Below the pieces are notes generated by a model. The model was not told the origin of the DNA. It saw only the letters and a program-made list of their open reading frames with translations, and did not search any database. From an uncultured Erythrobacter sp. (GTDB lineage Bacteria; Pseudomonadota; Alphaproteobacteria; Sphingomonadales; Sphingomonadaceae), in assembly GCA_947488085.1 (NCBI GenBank), contig CANKYI010000001.1, forward strand, positions 2,055,928 through 2,119,927: DNA of 64,000 nt, written 5' to 3'. This document shows positions 34,519 to 42,666 of this stretch, one piece after another. The translations under genes and the position numbers were made by a program. Positions within the stretch are counted from its first letter, which is position 1; each line of letters starts with the position of its first letter.

Positions 34519-34986
34519 TTGCCCACTCCCGATCAATGGTTCGGATATGCCGGTCAGGCTGCAATGCTTGGTTGGGTAATCTTGATCTTTCTACCCCGCC
34601 GCTGGTTCCTGCTCACCGCGATCCCGCGCTTTATCATCCCGTTTGGCCTCTCGCTCCTTTATGCGGGCCTTGCAATGAGCCATTTTTTCACAGTCGAAGG
34701 GGGCGGGTTTGGATCGCTGGATGAAGTCGCGATTCTGCTCGGCACACCGGAGATGTTGCTCGCGGGGTGGGTCCATTATCTCGCATTTGACCTGTTCATC
34801 GGCGGATGGATCGCGGTTCAAGCAGACAAGATCGGCGTCAATCGCGTAATCCAGGCACCTATTCTGGTTGCGACCTTTATGTTCGGCCCGGTTGGCTTGG
34901 CGACGTTCCTTGCGATGCGCGCAGGCTATTTTCGCAAGGATGATGAAAGCGCGGCGGAGCCTGAAGTGGCAGGAGCGCCCGCATGA
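34519..34986 (+). CDS. ABA4-like (DUF4281) integral membrane protein
   Basis: 155 residues from TTG 34519, well supported by AAGGAG upstream. Four hydrophobic segments and the family pattern (LLYAGLAMSHFF, GWVHYLAFDLFIGGW, GPVGLATFL) match the ABA4-like family, named after a plant protein needed for neoxanthin synthesis; the bacterial members have no proven activity. A carotenoid link would suit a pigmented sphingomonad but is inference. Overlaps the next gene by 4 bases (ATGA). Confidence 0.7.
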   Translation: MPTPDQWFGYAGQAAMLGWVILIFLPRRWFLLTAIPRFIIPFGLSLLYAGLAMSHFFTVEGGGFGSLDEVAILLGTPEMLLAGWVHYLAFDLFIGGWIAVQADKIGVNRVIQAPILVATFMFGPVGLATFLAMRAGYFRKDDESAAEPEVAGAPA

Positions 34987-35822
34987 ACCTGCTTGCAAAA
35001 ACCCAAATCAATCCCGGCCAATGGACCGCGTTCAGCACTCGGTTTGATGGCGACCGCATAACACGGCTGCACCTGACACTTGCGATGTTTATGGCCGCAA
35101 GTTTCATCGTCTTTGTTCCGGCATGGCTAATCGACACGCGGATGCTCGACAGCGCCAATGTCTGGACCAAACCGCAGAAATTCCACGTCTCCCTATCGTT
35201 GCATTTCTTCACCATTGCGGTGCTGATGCAGATGGTCCCGCGCGAAGTTCGCATGGGCTGGACGCTGACAATATTTTCCTATCTCGCTGCGATTGGCCTT
35301 GTTTTCGAATATGTCTGGGTTGCGTTGCAAGCCGGGCAGGCAAAACGCTCTCACTTCAATTTCGAAACACAATTCGAAGGGATCATGTACGGCCTAATGG
35401 GGTTGGGCGCGTTCTTTTTGATGACGATTGCACTGGCTCTCGCATGGCAGATTTGGCGCAAAGGTGATCGAGCGAAAAATGGCCTATGGCTTGGCGCGAT
35501 CATCGGGCTAACAGTCGCGTTTTTCTCAACATTGTATTTCGGTTTCACCATGTCAGGCGAAGGCCGCTATGTCGGCGCGCCGCTTTCCGGTGGCGGCCAG
35601 ACAGTGCCATTCTTTGGCTGGTCACGCGAATATGGCGATCTGCGCCCGGCTCACTTTGTCAGCTTGCATATGATGCAGACAGTGCCTTTTGCGGGCTGGC
35701 TGGCGGATCGGTATGGCTGGAACACGCTGGCAGTCGTGGGCGGCGTCAGCGTGGTGCAGATCGCGCTTGCCACGGCATTGTTCTTTCAAGCGCAGAGCGG
35801 ACAACCCTTTTGGCCCGTGTAA
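34983..35822 (+). CDS. Multi-pass membrane protein of unknown function
   Basis: 279 residues with about seven to eight hydrophobic helices. Conserved-looking polar residues sit at helix borders (HFVSLHMMQTVPFAG, KPQKFHVSLSLHFF), including several His residues that might bind haem or metal. I do not recognise the family. It is translationally coupled to the ABA4-like gene, so the two probably work together in the inner membrane. Confidence 0.65.
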   Translation: MNLLAKTQINPGQWTAFSTRFDGDRITRLHLTLAMFMAASFIVFVPAWLIDTRMLDSANVWTKPQKFHVSLSLHFFTIAVLMQMVPREVRMGWTLTIFSYLAAIGLVFEYVWVALQAGQAKRSHFNFETQFEGIMYGLMGLGAFFLMTIALALAWQIWRKGDRAKNGLWLGAIIGLTVAFFSTLYFGFTMSGEGRYVGAPLSGGGQTVPFFGWSREYGDLRPAHFVSLHMMQTVPFAGWLADRYGWNTLAVVGGVSVVQIALATALFFQAQSGQPFWPV

Positions 35823-35830
35823 GTCGCAGC

Positions 35831-36013
35831 TTATCCGCCCAACTCTGACCGGGGAACTTTCATTCCTTTAGTCCGGCTAGTCAGGTGGAATTTGCGGCAC
35901 AGTTCGCAGGTGTAGGCGCGCAGTTTGAGCGGCGACTTTGAAGCGGCCAGTTCAGCCGCCTCGCGAGTGGCGAAGCGGCGTTTGCGTTTGCAGATATGGG
36001 GCCGGGTCTTCAT
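35831..36013 (-). CDS. Small zinc-ribbon-like protein downstream of nusG
   Basis: 60 residues, strongly basic. Cys8, Cys36, Cys39 and His42 in a C...CxxC-xx-H layout (YTCELCRKFHLTS) suggest a single zinc-binding site. It starts 18 bases past the nusG stop in the same direction and is likely co-transcribed, implying a role in translation or transcription, though no function is known to me. Short conserved proteins of this pattern occur in alphaproteobacteria. Confidence 0.65.
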   Translation of the reverse strand: MKTRPHICKRKRRFATREAAELAASKSPLKLRAYTCELCRKFHLTSRTKGMKVPRSELGG

Positions 36014-36031
36014 CGAAGCCCCGCGCGTGTC

Positions 36032-36568
36032 TTACTTGACCAGTTCAACCTGTTCAAAGTCGAGCTCAACAGGCGTTGCCCGGCCAAAGATCGAGACCGA
36101 AACCTTGACCTTCGCTTTGTCAAAATCGAGTTCCTCGACCACGCCGTTGAAGCTGGCAAAGGGTCCGTCGAGCACTTTGACCGAATCGCCGATTTCGTAT
36201 TCGACGCTGACCTGTGTTTTGGGAGCAGCTTTCGCCTCTTCGACACCGCCAAAATAGCGTGCGGCTTCGCGTTCGCTGATTGCTTGCGGCTTGTTGTTGT
36301 TGCCAAGAAAGCCGGTCACTTTCGGCGTGTTCTTCACCAAGTGATAAATGTCATCATTCATCCGCAATTTGGCAAGCACATAGCCCGGCATAAATTTGCG
36401 TTCGACCTGAACCTTTTTGCCGCGCTTGACCTCAGTGATGGTCTCGGTCGGGACTTCGATTTCCTCGACGCCCTCAGTCAGGCCTAGCCGCTCGGCTTCG
36501 GAAATGATCGCCTCTTTGACCTTGTTTTCAAAACCGGAATAAGCGTGGATGATGTACCAGCGAGACAT
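36032..36568 (-). CDS. nusG: Transcription termination/antitermination protein NusG
   Basis: 178 residues. N-terminal NGN domain (WYIIHAYSGFENKVKEAI, FMPGYVLAKLRM) and C-terminal KOW domain (IGDSVKVLDGPFASFNGVVEE). Binds RNA polymerase, supporting processivity and Rho or ribosome coupling. Starts 23 bases after secE. The usual rplK partner does not follow immediately, being displaced by a plus-strand block. Confidence 0.97.
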   Translation of the reverse strand: MSRWYIIHAYSGFENKVKEAIISEAERLGLTEGVEEIEVPTETITEVKRGKKVQVERKFMPGYVLAKLRMNDDIYHLVKNTPKVTGFLGNNNKPQAISEREAARYFGGVEEAKAAPKTQVSVEYEIGDSVKVLDGPFASFNGVVEELDFDKAKVKVSVSIFGRATPVELDFEQVELVK

Positions 36569-36591
36569 GGTTAGTCCTTAAAAAGATGCGC

Positions 36592-36816
36592 TTACGCGAG
36601 CGTGAGCAAGAAGTTGACGAGGGCGTTGAACAGGCTGTCGATCCCAAAGAAAAACAGCGCCAAAATCACCATGAAGATGAACACAAAAATCGCAGTGCGA
36701 ATGGTCTCTTCGCGCGTGGGCCACACGACCTTGCTGGTCTCTGTGCGGACCTGATTCACGAATTCGGGAATCGAGGTTTTGCGCTTTTTCTCTTCGGCTT
36801 TGGGTGTTTCGGCCAT
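36592..36816 (-). CDS. secE: Preprotein translocase subunit SecE
   Basis: 74 residues: a cytoplasmic amphipathic segment (FVNQVRTETSKVVWPTREET, ~19-38) with the conserved KVVWP, followed by one transmembrane helix (~43-70). The short single-helix form is typical of most bacteria outside the Enterobacterales. Forms SecYEG with SecY and SecG in the inner membrane. First gene of the secE-nusG unit. Confidence 0.95.
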   Translation of the reverse strand: MAETPKAEEKKRKTSIPEFVNQVRTETSKVVWPTREETIRTAIFVFIFMVILALFFFGIDSLFNALVNFLLTLA

Positions 36817-37143
36817 GGGAGCCTCTTGCCTTCGCGTAAAATTGTCTAACCGGCTTGTAAACCAGCTTCTAGGTAGGTCTCATCGCCGTCTGGGACAAGG
36901 TCACAGAGGGGCTGAGCTGGCTACCGATGTCGGAATATTTGCGCGATTACTGCCAAACCGTGCCGATGGCAAGCCGGGAAGTGACAGGCCGCCGCCCTAA
37001 ATTTGCCGCGTTAACGCCTGCGCAACATTATTTCCTAGCCAGCACCCGATCACCGCTTTAGCGTAGTGCCCATAAAGCCGTCGAAGCGTGCCGGGGGAAA
37101 GGGGCGCATCGACCACGGGAAGCTAACGAGGGATTTCATCACA
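36817..37143. other. Divergent intergenic region secE / AGCS symporter
   Basis: 327 bases with no gene that I can support. It must contain the promoters for secE-nusG (minus) and the symporter (plus). I see no strong promoter hexamers, no hairpin with a U run and no tRNA; the tRNA-Trp often placed next to secE is instead at 40782-40857. Confidence 0.4.
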
Positions 37144-38661
37144 ATGGCAGCACCTGAAACTGCGAGCGTCAGCTTCGCTGATCGCGTGGTCAACGTATCT
37201 GACTTTATATGGGGCGGGACTTGGAATGGGGTGGAGGTTATCCCCTTCCCGCCCATGGTGATCATCCTGCTTGGCATTGGCCTCTACATGATGTTCGGCC
37301 TCAAATTTTACCCTTTGCGCAATTTGGGCAGCGCGTTTGCCGGGCTGTTTGCAAGCCGCAAGGGACAGGGCGAAGGCGAAATCTCACCCTTTGCCGCATT
37401 GACCACCGCTTTGTCGGGGCAGGTTGGCACCGGTAACCTCGCAGGGGTTGCGACGGCGATTGCTCTGGGCGGACCAGGAGCGATTTTCTGGATGTGGATT
37501 ACCGCGCTGATCTGCATGTCACTGGCGTTCGCCGAAGGGTCATTGGCCATTCGTTTCCGCGAAAAGACATCCGACGGCACCTATCGCGGCGGCCCGATGA
37601 CATACATTATGATGGGGTTGGGTCCGAAATGGACGTGGCTCGCCATCCTTTTCTGCCTTGGCACTTTGTTCTCAGCGATGATCACGGGCAACTCAATTCA
37701 AGCCAATGCGGTCGCAGATGGCCTCAATGAATTGTTTGGTATCGAAGAAGCCGTAGGCGGTGCGATCGTCGCGGTAGCGGTATTCGTAGTGATTATCGGC
37801 GGGATCAAATCAATCGGCTCGGTTGCTGAGAAGGTGATCCCCTTCATGGCGGGCGCCTATATCATCATGGCGTTGCTTGCCCTGATCCTGAACATTGGCG
37901 ATCTGCCTGCGACATTTGGCCTGATCTTCTACTCCGCCTTTAATCCGGCGGCGGCGACTGGCGGGTTTGCGGGCGCGATGATTATCATTGCGATCCGCGC
38001 CGGTGTTGCGCGCGGGCTGTTTTCGAATGAAAGCGGCCAAGGCTCGACACCAATCGCACATGCTGTGGCGCAGACCAATGATCCGGAACAGCAAGGCCGC
38101 ATGGCGATGCTGGGCTGTTTCATCGATACGATGGTGATCTGCACCATGACCGCTTTGGTAATCTTGACTGTGACAGGCGATTTCACCGGAGGCGGGCAAG
38201 CGGTTGCCCATGCTTGGGAAAGCGATCTGCAAGGGTTTGCCATGACCAGCGGTGCATTCGCAGCGGCATTCCCGATTGAGCTTGCAGGCGTGCCCATCGG
38301 CACTCTGATCGCCAGCCTCGCGCTGATCTTCTTCGTGTTCACGACTTTGCTTACGTGGAGCTATTATGGGGAGCGGGCGATCACTTTCATCTATGATCGC
38401 ATTCCCGGCTCAACCCGAGGCGGTGAGAAGATCGTACATATGATCTGGCGCGTATTGTGGTGCGTGGTGATCTATCTGGGCGCGAGTGCAGACCTCACCA
38501 CAGTATGGCGGATGGGCGATATCTCAAACGCTGCTATGGCGTTGCCGAACCTGGTGGCGCTGTTGTTACTATCAGGCGTGGTGTTCAAGTTGGCCAGTGG
38601 CAACAAGACGGCGGGCAACACCTACGGGGCAGAGACGCCAGAGGAACCCAACGAATACTGA
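37144..38661 (+). CDS. Sodium:alanine/glycine symporter (AGCS family)
   Basis: 505 residues from ATG 37144 (CGAGGGA upstream). About ten to eleven transmembrane segments and the AGCS signature: PFAALTTALSGQVGTGNLAGVATAI split around ~105-125 and GVARGLFSNESGQGS (~312-326). Imports small neutral amino acids with Na+. Single gene, ends 30 bases before a strong symmetric hairpin. Confidence 0.92.
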   Translation: MAAPETASVSFADRVVNVSDFIWGGTWNGVEVIPFPPMVIILLGIGLYMMFGLKFYPLRNLGSAFAGLFASRKGQGEGEISPFAALTTALSGQVGTGNLAGVATAIALGGPGAIFWMWITALICMSLAFAEGSLAIRFREKTSDGTYRGGPMTYIMMGLGPKWTWLAILFCLGTLFSAMITGNSIQANAVADGLNELFGIEEAVGGAIVAVAVFVVIIGGIKSIGSVAEKVIPFMAGAYIIMALLALILNIGDLPATFGLIFYSAFNPAAATGGFAGAMIIIAIRAGVARGLFSNESGQGSTPIAHAVAQTNDPEQQGRMAMLGCFIDTMVICTMTALVILTVTGDFTGGGQAVAHAWESDLQGFAMTSGAFAAAFPIELAGVPIGTLIASLALIFFVFTTLLTWSYYGERAITFIYDRIPGSTRGGEKIVHMIWRVLWCVVIYLGASADLTTVWRMGDISNAAMALPNLVALLLLSGVVFKLASGNKTAGNTYGAETPEEPNEY

Positions 38662-38690
38662 TCGAACCCAACCCGATCACATCAGACGAA

Positions 38691-38726
38691 TTGAGGCCGC
38701 GCTTTGGGACTAAAGCGCGGCCTCAA
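38691..38726. terminator. Perfect 15-bp hairpin between convergent genes
   Basis: TTGAGGCCGCGCTTT and its exact complement are separated by a 6-nt loop, between the symporter and a small minus-strand gene. There is no long T run on either side, but the stem is strong and its place suits a bidirectional transcription stop. Confidence 0.75.
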
Positions 38727-38761
38727 ACTTGTCTGGGGTATGTGTCCAACAATCAGGCGGT

Positions 38762-38911
38762 TCAGCCGCGCCCGAAAATCCGCTCCAACCATGTTGGTTC
38801 ATGCATGGACCGCACCGGACCATAGGCGAGCGCGCGCGCCGAAGGATTGAGCGGCTGGCGCGGGCTAATCCATGGGTCGGACCGCGATGAATGGTAAGAA
38901 TAATGGCTCAT
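38762..38911 (-). CDS. Small 49-residue protein, unknown function
   Basis: ATG at 38911 has a good CAGGAG ribosome site 8 nt upstream; the frame ends with TGA at 38762. The peptide starts MSHYSYHSSRSDPW and ends WLERIFGRG, is rich in Ser, Tyr and Arg and has no membrane segment. The well-placed ribosome site and location after a terminator suggest a real small gene. Composition resembles short conserved sphingomonad proteins of unknown role. No other function can be read from it. Confidence 0.55.
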   Translation of the reverse strand: MSHYSYHSSRSDPWISPRQPLNPSARALAYGPVRSMHEPTWLERIFGRG

Positions 38912-39091
38912 GATTTTACTCCTGTTTTGTGATCCAAACCGCCTTTGGATCGCTCGTCTTGCCGATCATCTGACACAGCTCATCTGGCAAAAAGCTGAGC
39001 GGCGCGGTTAGCCAACGTTCAGCTTTGTGTATAATTTTGTGAACACAGTCGTGGTGGTCCCGGCGTTGACTCGTGAGACGGTCTGTTAATA

Positions 39092-39109
39092 TAGTTAGAT
39101 ATCTAACTA
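39092..39109. promoter_or_regulatory. Perfect 18-bp palindrome, probable MarR operator
   Basis: TAGTTAGATATCTAACTA is its own reverse complement and ends 15 bases before the nitroreductase-like start. The AT-rich 18-bp dyad is the size typically bound by a MarR dimer, and a MarR gene is the second gene of the operon. Binding by that protein would give autoregulated repression. Confidence 0.7.
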
Positions 39110-39124
39110 ATTGGATGATGAGTG

Positions 39125-40273
39125 ATGAACAGGCGAAATTTTCTCTTCGGCGCAGGCGGTGCGGCGGCATGCGTCATGATTGGTGGCGGCGCATGGATCG
39201 GCACGCGCGATATTGAGGCAGCGCGCGCGCCATGGAGCATGGGTGAGCGCAGTTTTGACGATCCCCGGCTCAATGCGCTTAGCTATGCGATCCTTGCACC
39301 CAACCCGCATAACCAACAGCCATGGAAGATCGAACTGATCGGCGATGACAGCGTCGTTGTGCACCCTGATACCGCACGCTTCCTGCCGCAAACCGATCCG
39401 CCCAATCGCCAGATCACCCTTGGCTATGGAGCGTTTATTGAACTGTTCGCGCAGGCCGCTTCGGCGATTGGTCACACGGCTATGATCGACGTGTTTCCAG
39501 ACGGCGCCGGTGCACAAGCGCTCGACGAAAGGCCCATTGCCTCCATCCGCCTTATGCCCTCCGAGGCACCGACCGATCCCTTGTTCGAAACGATTCCAAC
39601 CCGGCGCACCAATCGCCAGCCCTTCGATATGGCGCGCCCTGTCGCAACGGACCAAATGCGTGCCTTGGTGAACGCAACCGGCTTTGGCGAGGCAGTGGGT
39701 TGGTCCAGCGACGCCGCGCGTGTCAGCCGGATTACGACAATCAACAAAGCCGCCTGGAAAACGGAAATGACGACTGCGGGCGCGCATGGCGAAAGCACTC
39801 GGCTAACACGCATCGGAGCCGCCGAAGTCAACGCCCAGCCCGATGGAATATCGCTCCACGGCCCGGTCATAGAAGGCCTTTCGCTGACAAGCGCATTCTC
39901 ACGCGAAGGGATGGCCGAAGAAGGCAGTTTTGCCTTTACGCAAACTCACGATTTCTACGCAGGATTGATAGAGGCGACCCCAACTTATGCGTGGCTGACC
40001 AGCCCAAACAACACACGCAGCGCGCAAATCGAAGCGGGGCGGCGGTGGGTGAGGCTCAACCAAATGGTAGGTCAGAGCGGCATCGCCTTTCATCCGGTAA
40101 GCCAAGCTTTGCAGGAATTTGCAGAAATGCGAGGGGCCTTTGCTGATATCCATGCGGAATTGGGCGTTGAACAACCCAGCCGGGTTCAGGGCCTCTTCCG
40201 CCTCGGCTATGCTGATACCCCCGCACCCTCTCCGCGGTGGCCGCTAGAGGAAAAGCTGATCTCCAATGGCTGA
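39125..40273 (+). CDS. Tat-signal nitroreductase-like (Acg family) flavoprotein
   Basis: 382 residues from ATG 39125 (a GTG at 39122 is adjacent). The N-terminus NRRNFLFGAGGAAACVMIGGG is a twin-arginine signal, so the folded, cofactor-bearing protein is probably exported. The remainder resembles the Acg-type nitroreductase family: PNPHNQQPWKIELIG, IPTRRTNRQPF (flavin-binding in nitroreductases), and a duplicated half. Might reduce quinones, nitro compounds or act as a flavin store. First gene of an operon; its last 8 bases overlap the MarR gene. Confidence 0.75.
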   Translation: MNRRNFLFGAGGAAACVMIGGGAWIGTRDIEAARAPWSMGERSFDDPRLNALSYAILAPNPHNQQPWKIELIGDDSVVVHPDTARFLPQTDPPNRQITLGYGAFIELFAQAASAIGHTAMIDVFPDGAGAQALDERPIASIRLMPSEAPTDPLFETIPTRRTNRQPFDMARPVATDQMRALVNATGFGEAVGWSSDAARVSRITTINKAAWKTEMTTAGAHGESTRLTRIGAAEVNAQPDGISLHGPVIEGLSLTSAFSREGMAEEGSFAFTQTHDFYAGLIEATPTYAWLTSPNNTRSAQIEAGRRWVRLNQMVGQSGIAFHPVSQALQEFAEMRGAFADIHAELGVEQPSRVQGLFRLGYADTPAPSPRWPLEEKLISNG

Positions 40274-40751
40274 AACCCCCGAAGATCCCATCGCCGTCAA
40301 AGCGTTTATGGAAGTGTCGATTGTCGCTCACCTATCCGATCTGTTGTTCGCCCGCCAGTTGCCGACTGGTCTGACCACGGCACAGTTCGGTGTTTTGAAC
40401 CGCCTCGCGCGCCTCGATTTGTCCGAGACATTGAGTGAGGTCGCCAGCGCCTTTCGCGTCGCCCCTGCGACGATGAGCTCAACGGTCGACAAATTACGGC
40501 GCAAAGGCTTGGTGGAGCTGTTGCCGTGCCCACAGGACGGTCGGCGAAAACGGCTGGCGATTACGCCAGCGGGTCGGAGAGTCCGCGACGAGGGGATCGC
40601 CGCGCAGGTCGATCTGGTCGCGCAATTTGGGAACTTCGTCAGCGACGATGAGTGGCAGACGCTGAACGCGGTTCTCAACCAAATTCGCCTGCAATTGGAA
40701 GAAGCGACCGGCACGATTGAGCTTGCGCCGACACCTGACAAACAGGCGTAG
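40266..40751 (+). CDS. MarR family transcriptional regulator
   Basis: 161 residues. Winged HTH in the middle (LSEVASAFRVAPATMSSTVDKLRRKGLVE, ~55-83, then DGRRKRLAITPAGRR), flanked by dimerisation helices. Translationally coupled to the nitroreductase-like gene by an 8-base overlap. Likely represses its own operon through the 18-bp palindrome at 39092-39109; the ligand may be the aromatic or oxidant that the flavoenzyme handles. Confidence 0.88.
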   Translation: MAETPEDPIAVKAFMEVSIVAHLSDLLFARQLPTGLTTAQFGVLNRLARLDLSETLSEVASAFRVAPATMSSTVDKLRRKGLVELLPCPQDGRRKRLAITPAGRRVRDEGIAAQVDLVAQFGNFVSDDEWQTLNAVLNQIRLQLEEATGTIELAPTPDKQA

Positions 40752-40781
40752 CGTTCCAGTTCAGTGATGCGGGATTTGAAA

Positions 40782-40857
40782 TGGCAGGGGCACAGAGACT
40801 CGAACTCTGGACCTTCGGTTTTGGAGACCGACGCTCTACCAGCTGAGCTACGCCCCT
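40782..40857 (-). tRNA. tRNA-Trp (anticodon CCA)
   Basis: On the minus strand a complete cloverleaf is visible: 7-bp acceptor (AGGGGCG with TGCCCCT), D-loop AGCTCAGCTGGTAGAGC, anticodon loop CTCCAAA with anticodon CCA, T-loop GTTCGAGTC and an encoded 3-prime CCA. In many related genomes tRNA-Trp stands just before secE; here ~4 kb of plus-strand genes lie between them. Confidence 0.97.
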
Positions 40858-40989
40858 ACGCGAGGGCGCGCTCTATCCGAGGGTCGCGCATTAGGCAACA
40901 GGAGTTTGAGATCATCTGCGCCCCCGCATACGCCTCCACCTGTCGCATCTCACCTATTCTGAGCGAAAACGGCTGGTAAGAGGGCACGC

Positions 40990-41736
40990 ATGCACTCCCC
41001 CTTTCGCGCCCCTATTCCTGTCGAAACCTTGCTGTTGGCCTATCGCAGCGGGATTTTCCCGATGGCAGACACGCGCGAAGATGAAGACATATTCTGGGTT
41101 GAACCGCGTGACCGCGCAATCATTCCCTTAGACACGCTGCATGTATCGAGGTCCTTGCGCAAAATCCTGCGCGCTGATCGCTTTACCGTCACCATCAACA
41201 CCGCATTCGAAGATGTGATTCGTGCCTGCGCTGCACCTCGCCCTGGCCATCCCGAAAGCTGGATAAGCGAACGCATTGTCACGAGCTATTCTGCCTTGCA
41301 CCGCGCAGGCCACGCGCATTCGGTCGAATGCTGGGTTGAGGAACAGGGGAAACGCCTGCTCGTCGGCGGTCTTTACGGCGTGTCATTTGATCTGGTGTTT
41401 TGCGGTGAAAGCATGTTCAGCCACGCCGACAATGCCAGCAAAGTCGCTCTATGCTGGTTGGTGGCCATGCTGCGCGAGACGGGGTTTAAGCTGCTCGATT
41501 GCCAGTTCATGACCGATCATCTTGGATCAATGGGAGCCGTTGAGATGTCGCAAGCCCGCTATCTCGACCGAGTTCTCGCGGCACAAGGGCAGCCGCAATC
41601 AGACCTTGCGACGGCCTATCATGCCTTCGCGAATGGAACGGGTTACTCGTCGTCTTCTGACGGAGCAGGCGCACTTGGTGCGGGTGCATCTTCGCCAGGA
41701 AAACGCATCGCGCATTCTTTGACCCAGACATCATAG
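40990..41736 (+). CDS. aat: Leucyl/phenylalanyl-tRNA-protein transferase
   Basis: 248 residues. The family signatures are plain: YRSGIFPMAD (~19-28), FWVEPRDRAIIPLD, SVECW...LVGGLYGVSFDLVFCGESMFS and DCQFMTDHLGSMGA. It transfers Leu or Phe from tRNA to N-terminal Lys/Arg of proteins, marking them for ClpAP. The last ~30 residues (Ser/Gly/Ala-rich) go beyond the conserved core and are encoded in the 94 bases that overlap, antisense, the 3-prime end of the DUF2155 gene. Confidence 0.95.
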   Translation: MHSPFRAPIPVETLLLAYRSGIFPMADTREDEDIFWVEPRDRAIIPLDTLHVSRSLRKILRADRFTVTINTAFEDVIRACAAPRPGHPESWISERIVTSYSALHRAGHAHSVECWVEEQGKRLLVGGLYGVSFDLVFCGESMFSHADNASKVALCWLVAMLRETGFKLLDCQFMTDHLGSMGAVEMSQARYLDRVLAAQGQPQSDLATAYHAFANGTGYSSSSDGAGALGAGASSPGKRIAHSLTQTS

Positions 41737-42188
41737 ACGGGGTGTTCAACCACGTTCAGGCTCGGGTTCTCCTTAAACAGCCAACCTGAAAAAGCGCGCG
41801 TATGGGACGAATCGCCGCGCTCCAGCACGTCGACCTGAACAAAGGCGCCGGTTTCCTGGGGGAATTCATACGGTGCGGTGCGCTCGCATGCGGCAAGGGT
41901 CAGGATAACAGGGCCATCCTCAACGCTTTCGCCCGGCCTGATCTCAAAATCCTGACTGACATTGTTGCGTTTGTTGAGCAGGCCGATTGTGGCGACGCGC
42001 TCTTCCATCGGAGTGGCGTCGGTAACCTCAGTTACGCCGTCCTCTTCCGATGCCGCATCAGCTGCAGGCTCCGCCGCCTCATCCAGCGTAAGTTCAACCG
42101 TATCGGCTTCGGCCTCCGGTTCCGCGTCGGAGCATCCAGCCAAGGCCAATACTGCCGCTGTCGAAAGAAATGCAAAAGGCGCGCGCAT
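41643..42188 (-). CDS. DUF2155 domain lipoprotein
   Basis: 181 residues from ATG 42188, which begins a lipoprotein signal with lipobox ALAGC. An acidic Glu/Ala-rich linker (~20-65) precedes the DUF2155 domain, with ATIGLLNKRNNVSQDFEI and FSGWLFKENPSLNVVEHPVYDVWVKEC (segments of the conserved family core). The family is alphaproteobacterial, of unknown function, often near complex I accessory genes as here (NDUFA12-like just upstream, 13 bases). Its end overlaps aat antisense. Confidence 0.85.
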   Translation of the reverse strand: MRAPFAFLSTAAVLALAGCSDAEPEAEADTVELTLDEAAEPAADAASEEDGVTEVTDATPMEERVATIGLLNKRNNVSQDFEIRPGESVEDGPVILTLAACERTAPYEFPQETGAFVQVDVLERGDSSHTRAFSGWLFKENPSLNVVEHPVYDVWVKECAMRFPGEDAPAPSAPAPSEDDE

Positions 42189-42201
42189 CACGTTTTCGCG
42201 T

Positions 42202-42621
42202 TCAGCCTTCAGGCGACCAGGCTTCGTAATCGCCCACAGCGCCCGCGCGCTTACCGCCACGCTCTAACGCGCCTTGTGGACGGTATGCGTCCATAGTGCC
42301 GGTTGCGTTCGGCGTGTAATCCACTTCCCATACACGCGCAGGCGGCAGGTGGCTTTCCGGCACATCGTCATAACTGCCATGCAACCAGCCGTGCCATTCG
42401 CTCGGCACGCGGCTGGCATCATTGATACCGTCATAAATCACCCAGCGTCTTTCACGCTGAGTGTATGAGCCATTATTGACGCCTGATTTAGCGGCTGCGC
42501 GGTAGTATTTGTTGCCTTGCGCATCGGTGCCGACATGTTCGCCGCCCGCACGCTTTGACCACCAATGCGTGCCCAGCGTCGCGCCGTCCCACCAAGTGAA
42601 GATTTTCCCGAGAATTCCCAT
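42202..42621 (-). CDS. NDUFA12-like complex I accessory subunit
   Basis: 139 residues. FTWWDGATLGTHWWSKRAGG, GNKYYR and RRWVIYDG...ASRVPSEWHGWLH are the hallmark of the NDUFA12/B17.2 family, an accessory subunit of NADH:ubiquinone oxidoreductase found in alphaproteobacteria and mitochondria. No signal; binds the peripheral arm at the membrane. Part of a minus-strand run with DUF192, recX and DUF2155. Confidence 0.93.
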   Translation of the reverse strand: MGILGKIFTWWDGATLGTHWWSKRAGGEHVGTDAQGNKYYRAAAKSGVNNGSYTQRERRWVIYDGINDASRVPSEWHGWLHGSYDDVPESHLPPARVWEVDYTPNATGTMDAYRPQGALERGGKRAGAVGDYEAWSPEG

Positions 42622-42666
42622 GGGCCGCCGGTTAGCTTAATTGAATGAGTGCGCCAAGTCGTAACC

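Noticed and set aside
36817..37143. Expected tRNA-Trp next to secE
   Set aside because: Not present here; the single tRNA-Trp found lies at 40782-40857.
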